Origin: Candidatus Campbelliibacteriota bacterium
Lineage (GTDB): Bacteria > Patescibacteriota > Minisyncoccia > UBA9983
NCBI GenBank assembly: GCA_003231675.1
Contig: QIJB01000095.1
Coordinates: 1-14,993 of the forward strand
Direction: 5' to 3'
Length of the DNA stretch: 14,993 bases
Under the pieces are notes generated by a model that worked only from the letters and a program-made list of their open reading frames with translations, was not told the DNA's origin and searched no databases. Shown piece by piece: positions 5,987 through 11,603 of the stretch. The translations under genes were made by a program, and so were the position numbers. Position 1 is the first letter of the stretch. Every line of letters starts with the position of its first letter.

Positions 5987-6685
5987 TTACCGCTCTCTAT
6001 TCTCTTTATTTAATTTTTTTTCTTCTTCATCCACCACCTCTCTGGCAATCTTTCTTTTAACATAAAGATTTAAAAGAGAAAAGACCAGCATGCTAGCGAA
6101 AACAATACCCAAGACATTAATTAAAAGCAAAACAAGGGCTGAGGACATCATTCCCCAATTCCACTTGGCAATACCTATGCCCATAACGGCAACAGGAGGA
6201 ATCAAGGCTACCGATATCGCTATGCCGGGAAGAATTTCACTTAGTCTCGGCTTTATCAAAGCGAAGGAAGCGGCCATGCCTGCAATAACGGCAATGGCGG
6301 CATACATAAGGGACGGTTTTGTGCGGGCGATTATCTCAAAACTTGTTCCAGAACCCATTTTGGAAAACAATAAGGTAACAATAGCGGATGCCGCGACTCC
6401 AAGCGCGACGGAACGCAAGACGGTGTTAAAAGAACGAGAAATTAAACGATGGTCAGACATCACTATTCCCAAAGATAAACTGAGAATCGGATACAAAATC
6501 GGAGCGATGAGCATACTGCCGATAATGACCGCCGAATTATCTATCAAGAGACCAAATGTGGTCATTAATACAGAAAGAATGACCATCATAAAAAAATCTT
6601 GATGCGGAGTGCTGTTTTGAATCAGTTTTTCAATAGCATCCGTTTTGTCTTTTTCAGTTAAATTGTCTAAAACGGTAATAACCAT
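5987..6685 (-). CDS. DUF389 integral membrane protein
   Basis: A 232-residue polytopic membrane protein of the DUF389 family, whose role is not established. Hallmarks seen are DNSAVIIGSMLIAPI (49-63) and the symmetrical-looking LPGIAISVALIPPVAVMGIG (152-171). I count about six hydrophobic segments (near 31-48, 54-75, 90-107, 127-143, 152-172, 178-207), a cytoplasmic-looking N-terminus and a charged C-terminal tail (KRKIAREVVDEEEKK). It is at the compact end of the family; longer members carry an N-terminal soluble domain. Last gene of the minus-strand cluster, 30 nt after the DUF167 gene, with its own TATAAT box 14 nt upstream of the ATG. The 170-codon open frame on the opposite strand is a shadow of this gene. 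Confidence 0.88.
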   Translation of the reverse strand: MVITVLDNLTEKDKTDAIEKLIQNSTPHQDFFMMVILSVLMTTFGLLIDNSAVIIGSMLIAPILYPILSLSLGIVMSDHRLISRSFNTVLRSVALGVAASAIVTLLFSKMGSGTSFEIIARTKPSLMYAAIAVIAGMAASFALIKPRLSEILPGIAISVALIPPVAVMGIGIAKWNWGMMSSALVLLLINVLGIVFASMLVFSLLNLYVKRKIAREVVDEEEKKLNKENRER

Positions 6686-6699
6686 AATGATACACTTTT

Positions 6700-6726
6700 A
6701 TTATAGCATAATTTCTTAAATTTCAA
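6700..6726 (-). promoter_or_regulatory. Promoter of the DUF389 gene
   Basis: Minus strand: TTGAAA (6721-6726), 15-bp spacer (short), perfect TATAAT (6700-6705), then 14 nt to the ATG. The -35 lies within the last codons of the DUF167 gene. Leader length would be about 7 nt. Confidence 0.5.
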
Positions 6727-6931
6727 TTATTTTTTGCTTTGAGGAATGCCCGGAAACAATTTTAACCGTTGTTGGCGCCAACTTAAAATATTTGGCGATA
6801 AGTTTAATGACTGCTTTATTCGCCAAGCCCTTTTCCGGACGCTGTCTCACAGATATAAGAAAATTGTTTCCGCCGAGATTCTCAACTTTTTCTTCTCTAT
6901 TTCCACTTTTAACTTTTACCGAAATCTTCAT
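6716..6931 (-). CDS. DUF167 (YggU-like) family protein
   Basis: A 71-residue protein matching the small alpha/beta DUF167/YggU fold: MKISVKVKSG at the start, NNFLISV, then RPEKGLANKAVIKLIAKYF and a C-terminal VKIVSGHSSKQKIIEI, which are the conserved blocks of the family. Usual length is 70-100, so this is a minimal but complete member. The function is unknown. It lies 6 nt after the PspC gene and 30 nt before DUF389 on the same strand, so it is almost certainly translated from a shared transcript. Cytoplasmic; no Cys. Confidence 0.88.
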   Translation of the reverse strand: MKISVKVKSGNREEKVENLGGNNFLISVRQRPEKGLANKAVIKLIAKYFKLAPTTVKIVSGHSSKQKIIEI

Positions 6932-6937
6932 CTCAAT

Positions 6938-7150
6938 TTATGCCTGTTTCTTTGCCTTCGGCACTATCAAGAGGGCGGCAAGATAGACTATAATCCCGGG
7001 GATAAACCCCGTAAACACGACAATAAGGAGCCACACTAATCTCAATAATGTCGGGTCAATATTAAAATATTCGCCTAACCCTCCGATGACACCTCCCCAA
7101 ACTTTATTTTTATCACTTCTATAAAGTTTTTTTTGTTTCATGATTAACAA
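6938..7150 (-). CDS. PspC-domain small membrane protein
   Basis: A 70-residue protein made of a single PspC domain: KLYRS near the start, then KVWGGVIGGLGEYFNIDPTL (16-35) followed by a hydrophobic hairpin (about 36-64) and a basic end. PspC in enterobacteria is an inner-membrane part of the phage-shock response that senses envelope stress; stand-alone short versions are widespread and their role is not known. The ATG at 7150 is 3 nt after the rhodanese stop; a second ATG at 7141 (MKQKKLYRS) is an equally plausible start. Followed 6 nt later by the DUF167 gene. Confidence 0.9.
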   Translation of the reverse strand: MLIMKQKKLYRSDKNKVWGGVIGGLGEYFNIDPTLLRLVWLLIVVFTGFIPGIIVYLAALLIVPKAKKQA

Positions 7151-7153
7151 TAT

Positions 7154-7504
7154 TTAAAAATAATCTAAAATTTTGTCTTTTGAGACTATTAAAATTCCAG
7201 TATCTCCTTCTAAATAAATTTTTTTAATTCCTCCCTCAAGATTTTTGACTTTTTTTCCGGAGGCGGCCACCATTTCTGAAGCCATACGGCTTCTCGCTCC
7301 GCTCTTGCAGAGAAAAATAACATCCTTACTCCAGTCAATTTCATTTAAGCGAGAAATCAAATTCTTCAAAGAAATTGATTTCGATCTTTTAACGCTGATG
7401 GTATTAAATTCTTCGGGTTCGCGCACATCAATAATTTCCAATTCATCGCCTTGTTCTTGCAACAAGCGAACAAACTCTTTTGTTTTGATATTTTCTACCG
7501 GCAT
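7154..7504 (-). CDS. Single-domain rhodanese-like protein
   Basis: A 116-residue rhodanese-homology protein, probably a sulfurtransferase or persulfide carrier in the cytoplasm. The conserved IIDVREPEEF block is at 24-33 and the active-site loop CKSGARS starts with the catalytic Cys66, in the CxxGxRS form typical of GlpE/PspE-like single-domain enzymes. I chose ATG 7504 (MPVENIKTKEF); the in-frame ATG at 7555 would place the first 17 codons inside tRNA-Pro(UGG). The chosen start lies only 11 nt after the tRNA's discriminator base, so tRNA 3' processing would leave a very short leader. The PspC gene follows after 3 nt; PspE-like rhodanese next to PspC recalls the psp operon, though the rest of that operon is absent. 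Confidence 0.88.
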   Translation of the reverse strand: MPVENIKTKEFVRLLQEQGDELEIIDVREPEEFNTISVKRSKSISLKNLISRLNEIDWSKDVIFLCKSGARSRMASEMVAASGKKVKNLEGGIKKIYLEGDTGILIVSKDKILDYF

Positions 7505-7515
7505 AGTTTTAAATT

Positions 7516-7586
7516 TCGGGCCGCCGAGATTCGAACTCGGATTAAATCCTCCCAAAGGATTCGTGCTGCCGTTGCACTACGGCCCG
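7516..7586 (-). tRNA. tRNA-Pro(UGG)
   Basis: Minus strand: acceptor CGGGCCG/CGGCCCG, D-arm GTGC/GCAC, anticodon stem AATCC/GGATT with loop TTTGGGA (anticodon TGG), T-arm CCGAG/CTCGG with TTCGAAT loop, discriminator A, no CCA. It lies between yraN and the rhodanese gene in the same direction, so it is embedded in the protein operon. Confidence 0.95.
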
Positions 7587-7631
7587 ATACTTTGACTTAT
7601 GTTTCATATGCAACCTACTGCATACCGAACA

Positions 7632-8003
7632 CTATAATATCACATCCTCCGTTATTCTTATTTTAGCCTTTTTTGTTTTTAAATCAAGAAAAACGGCTAT
7701 CACATCAAACTGCCACTCTGTTTCATCTGAAACATTTTTCTCTAGCAAATAGGTTTTTATCGCCCTTCCCAATCTTTTTAACTTCCACGGGTGAACATTT
7801 TCTTCCGGCAGATAGTTTGTTACACGGGAAACCGTTTTCACTTCAACAAAATATATCTTTTTATCTTTTTTCGCGATAATGTCAATTTCTCCCCATTTTT
7901 TGCGATAATTTCTATCCAATATTTTATATCCCCGTTTCACGAGAAACTCGCAAGAAATGTTTTCTCCAATTTCCCCGATTTTTTGCTTTTCCGTTTGAGA
8001 CAT
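7632..8003 (-). CDS. yraN: YraN/UPF0102 family nuclease-fold protein
   Basis: A 123-residue protein of the YraN (UPF0102) family, which has a restriction-endonuclease/Holliday-resolvase-like fold; its cellular role is not established. Visible are GEIGENISCEFLVKRGYKIL (10-29), the metal-site pattern WGEIDIIA (E39, D41) and FVEVKT (52-57; E54, K56), which is the E-x-D...ExK signature of the fold. Length is normal. It starts 17 nt after the acylphosphatase stop and is followed by tRNA-Pro(UGG) 45 nt later. It is cytoplasmic; no signal or membrane segment. Confidence 0.93.
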   Translation of the reverse strand: MSQTEKQKIGEIGENISCEFLVKRGYKILDRNYRKKWGEIDIIAKKDKKIYFVEVKTVSRVTNYLPEENVHPWKLKRLGRAIKTYLLEKNVSDETEWQFDVIAVFLDLKTKKAKIRITEDVIL

Positions 8004-8020
8004 AAATAATATATAAAAAC

Positions 8021-8254
8021 CTAAGTTTCCCGTGTAACCTCAATTTTATTCACTTTTGCCAAAGGAGGTCCTGACTTACAATATTCAATCGCGCGTTGAA
8101 TATTTTCCTTTTTTCCATTTAAAATAATTTCCAGGGTTCCATCCGACATATTTTCCGCTTCACAAGAAATATCCAATCCTCTTGATTTTTTTTTCGCAAA
8201 ATCTCTGAAAAATACTCCTTGGACATTTCCATAAATTTTAATTTTTACCTTCAT
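8021..8254 (-). CDS. acyP: Acylphosphatase
   Basis: A 77-residue enzyme hydrolysing acyl phosphates such as carbamoyl or 1,3-bisphosphoglycerate-type anhydrides. The active-site loop GNVQGVFFR (9-17, catalytic Arg17) and the second catalytic residue Asn35 in AENMSDGTLE are both present, with the expected alpha/beta sandwich length slightly shorter than the usual 90. The usual GWV before the Asn is replaced by CEA. First gene of the minus-strand cluster that runs through yraN, tRNA-Pro, rhodanese, PspC, DUF167 and DUF389; the palindrome/9-mer region lies directly upstream and may hold its promoter, although I could not place a good -10. Confidence 0.9.
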   Translation of the reverse strand: MKVKIKIYGNVQGVFFRDFAKKKSRGLDISCEAENMSDGTLEIILNGKKENIQRAIEYCKSGPPLAKVNKIEVTRET

Positions 8255-8328
8255 TTAAGTGAAGTAAATGGCTAATTTTCAAATACTTTATGGACATTAA
8301 TTATTGGAAGCGCGCTTTTTTAACGGAC

Positions 8329-8379
8329 ATTCGTTTCAAAATTCAAATGGACAATGTCCATTTGAATTTTGAAACGAAT
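8329..8379. repeat. Perfect 51-bp palindrome
   Basis: Left arm 8329-8353 and right arm 8355-8379 are exact reverse complements of 25 bases around a single A at 8354. As RNA or single-stranded DNA this folds into a 24-bp hairpin with a 3-nt loop. No U-tract follows on either side, so it is not a standard terminator. The motif GGACA/TGTCC forms the centre and recurs nearby (8292, 8325, 8393). Confidence 0.95.
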
Positions 8380-8380
8380 T

Positions 8381-8411
8381 TTATCAACATTTTGTCCACA
8401 TTATATACACA
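8381..8411 (+). promoter_or_regulatory. Three DnaA-box-like 9-mers with 11-bp period
   Basis: TTATCAACA (8381-8389) and TTGTCCACA (8392-8400) each differ from TTATCCACA at one position; ATATACACA (8403-8411) differs at two. All have the same orientation and start exactly 11 bp apart, about one helical turn. TTATGGACA at 8288 is a further 7/9 match on the other side of the palindrome. Surrounding DNA is AT-rich. Confidence 0.45.
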
Positions 8412-8432
8412 AGCAAGTAAATAAAAATTATG

Positions 8433-8504
8433 CGCCCTCGGAGGGACTCGAACCCCCAACAACAAGTCCGAAGCCTGTCATGATATCCATTTCACCACGA
8501 GGGC
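8433..8504 (-). tRNA. tRNA-Arg(UCG)
   Basis: Minus strand: acceptor GCCCTCG/CGAGGGC, D-arm GTGA/TCAT, anticodon stem ACAGG/CTTGT with loop CTTCGGA (anticodon TCG), T-arm GGGGG/CCCTC with loop TTCGAGT, discriminator G, no full CCA. It faces away from the second tRNA-Arg gene at 8574; transcription runs toward the palindrome region. Confidence 0.93.
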
Positions 8505-8537
8505 ATATTCTTCATTTTTATTTTACTACAAAAATGA

Positions 8538-8543
8538 TATAAT
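8538..8543 (+). promoter_or_regulatory. -10 box for tRNA-Arg(CCG)/CCA-enzyme unit
   Basis: Perfect TATAAT 30 nt upstream of the tRNA 5' end, between the two divergent tRNA-Arg genes. The -35 region is T-rich but has no clear hexamer. Confidence 0.45.
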
Positions 8544-8573
8544 TCAAAGGTGGTAAAAGTAATAGGTCTTTTT

Positions 8574-8645
8574 GTCCCCGTAGCTTAACGGATAAAGCGC
8601 AGCTCTCCGGAGGCTGAAATCGAGGTTCGATTCCCCGCGGGGACA
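8574..8645 (+). tRNA. tRNA-Arg(CCG)
   Basis: Acceptor GTCCCCG/CGGGGAC, D-arm GCTT/AAGC, anticodon stem CAGCT/GGCTG with loop CTCCGGA (anticodon CCG), T-loop TTCGATT, discriminator A, no CCA. The T-stem CGAGG/CCCCG has an A-C mismatch in the middle, a small oddity. The CCA-adding-enzyme gene starts 8 nt downstream. Confidence 0.92.
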
Positions 8646-8653
8646 TAAAAAAA

Positions 8654-10147
8654 ATGAGATATAAAATCCCGGAAATTATCATCAAAATAGTTAAAACCCT
8701 CATTAACGCAAGCTTTGAGGCCTATTTGGTGGGAGGATGCGTTCGTGACTTGTTGTTGAACGAAATTTCAAAAAACGAAACACCCATAAAACCGAAAGAT
8801 TGGGACATAACAACAAACGCCAGTCCGGAACAAATACAAAAATTATTTTCTAAAACAGTTTATGAAAATAAATTCGGCACCGTTGCCGTTATAAACGAGT
8901 CGGTTGAGGATGATGAAACCCTGAGAGTTATTGAAATTACACCATATCGCCTTGAATCAAAATACTCAGACAAAAGACACCCAGACAAAGTAAAATTTAC
9001 CGACAATCTTGAGAACGACCTTAAGAGGAGGGATTTTACGATAAATGCCATAGCAATGAATCCTGTTTCACGTGAAATAGTGGATTTGTTTAACGGTCAA
9101 AAAGATCTCAGAGAGAAGATTATCAGAGCCGTTGGAAAACCTGAAGATCGTTTTGAAGAAGATGCCTTAAGAATACTGAGAGCGATACGGTTTGCGACCG
9201 AATTGGGTTTTACTATTGATGAAAAAACTCAAAACGCGATAAAAAACAAAGCGAATAATTTAAAAATGATAGCCGTGGAAAGAACAAGGGATGAGTTTGT
9301 TAAAATAGTAATGGCAAAAAAACCAAGCTCTGGAATAATCACAATGAAAGACATGGGGGTGTTAAAGTATATTATTCCCGAGCTTGAAGAAGGAATAGGG
9401 ATAGAACAGAACAAAGCCCATAAATTTACGGTTTGGGAACATAATTTAAGGAGCCTTGATCACGCAGCCGGAAAAGATTGGAAATTGGAAATAAGATTGG
9501 CGAGTTTGTTTCACGACATAGGAAAACCAGTGTCAAGAAGACGCAATAATAAAAAGGGAGATTGGACATTTTACGGACATGACGTTATAGGGGGAAGAAT
9601 GACGGCAAAAATACTATCTCGGCTTAAATTTCCAAAGAAAACAATAGAATTGGTTTCAAAACTCGTCAGATACCATCTTTTTTTCTCAGAAACGGAAACG
9701 ATAACTTTATCCGCCGTGAGAAGAACTGTGCGGAATGTGGGTCCGGAAAACATTTGGGATTTAATGAAAGTGAGATTTTGCGACCGGATAGGTATGGGGA
9801 GGCCTAAAGAGGCGCCTTACCGCCTCAGGAAATACGAGGCAATGATTGACGAGGCAATGAGGTCACCTATATCGGTTACCATGCTCAAAATAAATGGGGA
9901 AAGAGTGATGAGAATTACAGATGAAAAACCGGGGCCTAAAATAGGCTTTATTCTCCACATCCTCCTGGAAGAAACCTTTAATAATCCTAAATTAAACACA
10001 CTTGAATACCTCGAAAAACGAGCAAAAGAACTCTCTAAGTTCCCAGAGGAAAAATTAAGGAAAATAGCGAGAAAGGCGCGGGACGTAAAGGAAGAAAAAG
10101 AAAAGAAGGAAATTGAAATAATCAGGAAAAAATGGTGGGTCAAATAA
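8654..10147 (+). CDS. cca: CCA tRNA nucleotidyltransferase, HD-domain type
   Basis: Class II CCA-adding enzyme that builds or repairs the 3' CCA of tRNAs; needed here since four of the five tRNAs lack an encoded CCA. The head domain shows GGCVRD (27-32), the catalytic carboxylates DWD (D49, D51), RRDFTINA (125-132) and the nucleotide-selecting ERTRDE (209-214). A C-terminal HD phosphohydrolase domain follows with H263, HD at 287-288 and nearby His, as in bacterial two-domain Cca proteins that also have phosphatase activity. The last 25 residues are a Lys/Glu-rich helix. At 497 residues it is longer than E. coli Cca (412) and close to other HD-containing members. It follows tRNA-Arg(CCG) by 8 nt, with no Shine-Dalgarno, and its last 8 bases overlap the convergent recombinase gene. 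Confidence 0.95.
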   Translation: MRYKIPEIIIKIVKTLINASFEAYLVGGCVRDLLLNEISKNETPIKPKDWDITTNASPEQIQKLFSKTVYENKFGTVAVINESVEDDETLRVIEITPYRLESKYSDKRHPDKVKFTDNLENDLKRRDFTINAIAMNPVSREIVDLFNGQKDLREKIIRAVGKPEDRFEEDALRILRAIRFATELGFTIDEKTQNAIKNKANNLKMIAVERTRDEFVKIVMAKKPSSGIITMKDMGVLKYIIPELEEGIGIEQNKAHKFTVWEHNLRSLDHAAGKDWKLEIRLASLFHDIGKPVSRRRNNKKGDWTFYGHDVIGGRMTAKILSRLKFPKKTIELVSKLVRYHLFFSETETITLSAVRRTVRNVGPENIWDLMKVRFCDRIGMGRPKEAPYRLRKYEAMIDEAMRSPISVTMLKINGERVMRITDEKPGPKIGFILHILLEETFNNPKLNTLEYLEKRAKELSKFPEEKLRKIARKARDVKEEKEKKEIEIIRKKWWVK

Positions 10148-11084
10148 TTTTTTTGCGCGCCTTTCCGTGAAACAATTTATGGACATCCCTAAGATGTTTA
10201 TCGGTTACATGTGTATAAATTTGCGTGGTTGTTATGTTTGAATGCCCAAGTAACGACTGGACAGAACGAATATCAGCCCCTCCCGACAAAAGGTCTGTCG
10301 CGAAACAATGGCGCACAACATGCGGAGTCACTTTTTTGGAAATTCCAGCTTGAATGGCGCGATGTTTCACAATTCTTTCAATGGAACGGGGAGTAAGACG
10401 AAGGCTTGTCTCTGAAGATGATGCGCGAATTAAAATTCGCGCAAACAAGGCCGGGTCCATATCCGTTCTCTTCTCTAAATATTTTTTCAAAGAATCATTC
10501 GCTCTATCAGACATAAAAACGACTCTTATTTTCCCCCCCTTACCTTGAACTGAGAATTCTCCATTTCTTGAGCTGTTGATATGGCTACGATTCAAGGAAC
10601 AAAGCTCGGAAACACGCAAACCTGTGGAAAACAACAGCTCTAATATAGATTTATCGCGAAGAGATTTGATATCCTGCCCGTCCGGAGATGCTAAAAGCGC
10701 CTCCAGCTCTTCTTCATTTATGAGGTCTAGATTACGTTGAGAAATCTTCGCAAGCTCAATTCTCTCAGGGGGCAGTGATTTAATCCCGCGCCTTGAGAGA
10801 TATTTCAAAAAAACCCTTAAAGCGATGAGATAATAGTTTTGGGTTTTTTTCTTGATTGTTTCCCTTCTTCCGCCTTCTCCTTTCGGCCCAGAACGCCTAT
10901 TGAGCCATAAGCGGAAGGAAGTAATAATCTCATCCGTAATTTCCTCAGGGAATTTTATTTTAGAAAATTCAAAAAAACACTTTAAATACCTGCTGTAATT
11001 TTCAATTGTCTTGATGCTTCTTCCTTTTTCAATTTCAAGATACTCAAGAAAACCCCTGAGTAAATCATAAATGTTTTGCGACAT
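10140..11084 (-). CDS. XerC/XerD-type tyrosine recombinase
   Basis: A 314-residue tyrosine recombinase, likely the chromosome-dimer resolvase acting at dif, given its size and its place among housekeeping genes. An N-terminal SAM-like core-binding domain (about 6-105) precedes the catalytic domain. All active-site residues are visible (numbered from the upstream ATG at 11093): R160 in STGLRVSEL, K185 in QGKGGKIR, H258-x-x-R261 in HVVRH, H284 in LLGHSN and the nucleophile Y293 in IYTHV. I chose the second ATG, 11084, since the TATAAT box (11092-11097) overlaps the ATG at 11093 and ends 7 nt before 11084, giving a leaderless mRNA. Whether it is XerC or XerD (or a single XerH/XerS-like enzyme) cannot be said from here. 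A mobile-element integrase is less likely because no att-flanked cargo is visible. Convergent with cca, overlapping by 8 bp; ends in TGA. Confidence 0.92.
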   Translation of the reverse strand: MSQNIYDLLRGFLEYLEIEKGRSIKTIENYSRYLKCFFEFSKIKFPEEITDEIITSFRLWLNRRSGPKGEGGRRETIKKKTQNYYLIALRVFLKYLSRRGIKSLPPERIELAKISQRNLDLINEEELEALLASPDGQDIKSLRDKSILELLFSTGLRVSELCSLNRSHINSSRNGEFSVQGKGGKIRVVFMSDRANDSLKKYLEKRTDMDPALFARILIRASSSETSLRLTPRSIERIVKHRAIQAGISKKVTPHVVRHCFATDLLSGGADIRSVQSLLGHSNITTTQIYTHVTDKHLRDVHKLFHGKARKKII

Positions 11085-11091
11085 TAAATTC

Positions 11092-11121
11092 ATTATAACT
11101 CAAAAGGGTTGACTTTTCCAA
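11092..11121 (-). promoter_or_regulatory. Promoter of the Xer recombinase gene
   Basis: Minus strand: TTGGAA (11116-11121), 18-bp spacer, perfect TATAAT (11092-11097), then 7 nt to ATG 11084. It interleaves with the plus-strand promoter: the plus -35 (11109-11114) lies in this spacer. Confidence 0.55.
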
Positions 11122-11136
11122 ACAAAAAACTATAAT
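11109..11136 (+). promoter_or_regulatory. Strong promoter of the acidic microprotein
   Basis: TTGACT (11109-11114), 16-bp spacer, perfect TATAAT (11131-11136). The best-matching promoter in the window; expected start near 11143, leader about 50 nt. It overlaps the divergent recombinase promoter. Confidence 0.75.
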
Positions 11137-11192
11137 GGATTATGAAAGTACCTGAAAAGGTCGTTTTTTATTAGAATCAAACAAATATTATT

Positions 11193-11357
11193 ATGGAAAA
11201 AGACATTTTGAACAACTGTAACAGTTGCGACGGAGATGAGGCCACGGGAGAAGTCAAAGAAGTGGAAGTTGAAGGGGAAGAAAAAACAGAGGGCGGAGAA
11301 GTCAAAGAAGAAGGAGTTGAGGTTGAAGAAGTGGAAGAAGTCAAAGAAGCTGAATAA
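11193..11357 (+). CDS. Small acidic protein, 54 aa
   Basis: I do not recognise a family. The product starts MEKDILNNCNSCDGDEATG and then consists almost only of Glu, Val, Lys and Gly in repeats of the type GEVKE; it is strongly acidic and has no hydrophobic core. The two cysteines form CNSC, a CxxC pair that could bind metal or be redox-active or lipid-unrelated; no signal peptide. At DNA level GGAGAAGTCAAAGAAG occurs twice, so the tail grew by duplication. A near-consensus promoter 57 nt upstream and an intrinsic terminator 21 nt downstream make it a stand-alone, probably well-expressed unit. An overlapping Lys-rich plus-strand frame (11236-11505) is the by-product of the same repeats and is not supported by the promoter/terminator spacing. 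Confidence 0.65.
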   Translation: MEKDILNNCNSCDGDEATGEVKEVEVEGEEKTEGGEVKEEGVEVEEVEEVKEAE

Positions 11358-11378
11358 CCTTTTTTGCTTTACAAATTT

Positions 11379-11410
11379 ACCCCTCGGCGTAAAAGCCCGG
11401 GGGTTTATTT
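11379..11410 (+). terminator. Intrinsic terminator after the acidic protein
   Basis: Stem ACCCCTCGGC (11379-11388) with GCCCGGGGGT (11395-11404), one mismatch, 6-nt loop GTAAAA, then TTATTTGTTCTCTTTTTT. The next 110 nt hold no clear gene: a short open stretch ending at 11505 and possibly a TAGAAT -10 (11427-11432) for the tRNA-Gly unit. Confidence 0.75.
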
Positions 11411-11526
11411 GTTCTCTTTTTTCTGATAGAATCAAGGAGGGTTGGGTAATAAAAAAATCTGAAAAAGTGCTGGCGCGAGAGGAAGCTGAGATGTTAAAAA
11501 AGTGAATCACCAGGCAGGCACAAAAT

Positions 11527-11600
11527 GCGGGATTAGTTAATTGGTATAATATTTGCCTTCCAAGCAGAGGTGACCGGTTCGATTCCGGTATCCCGCACCA
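11527..11600 (+). tRNA. tRNA-Gly(UCC) with encoded CCA
   Basis: Acceptor GCGGGAT/ATCCCGC, D-arm GTTA/TAAT, anticodon stem TTTGC/GCAGA with loop CTTCCAA (anticodon TCC), T-arm ACCGG/CCGGT, discriminator A at 11597 and CCA at 11598-11600. It is the only one of the five tRNAs with an encoded CCA. The alanine racemase ATG follows after 3 nt. Confidence 0.95.
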
Positions 11601-11603
11601 AAT

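Noticed and set aside
6090..6602. 170-codon plus-strand frame
   Set aside because: Antisense to a clear DUF389 membrane protein; composition is that of a shadow frame.
7505..7555. Longer N-terminus of the rhodanese protein
   Set aside because: These codons lie in tRNA-Pro(UGG) and its 3' flank; ATG 7504 begins the family-like sequence.
8329..8411. dif site for the Xer recombinase
   Set aside because: dif is about 28 bp with 11-bp arms and a 6-8 bp centre; a 51-bp palindrome with a 1-nt centre does not fit.
11236..11505. 89-codon Lys-rich plus-strand frame
   Set aside because: Out-of-frame reading of the GAAGTC repeats of the acidic protein, continuing through the terminator. Its last 25 codons could be a gene remnant, but there is nothing to support this.
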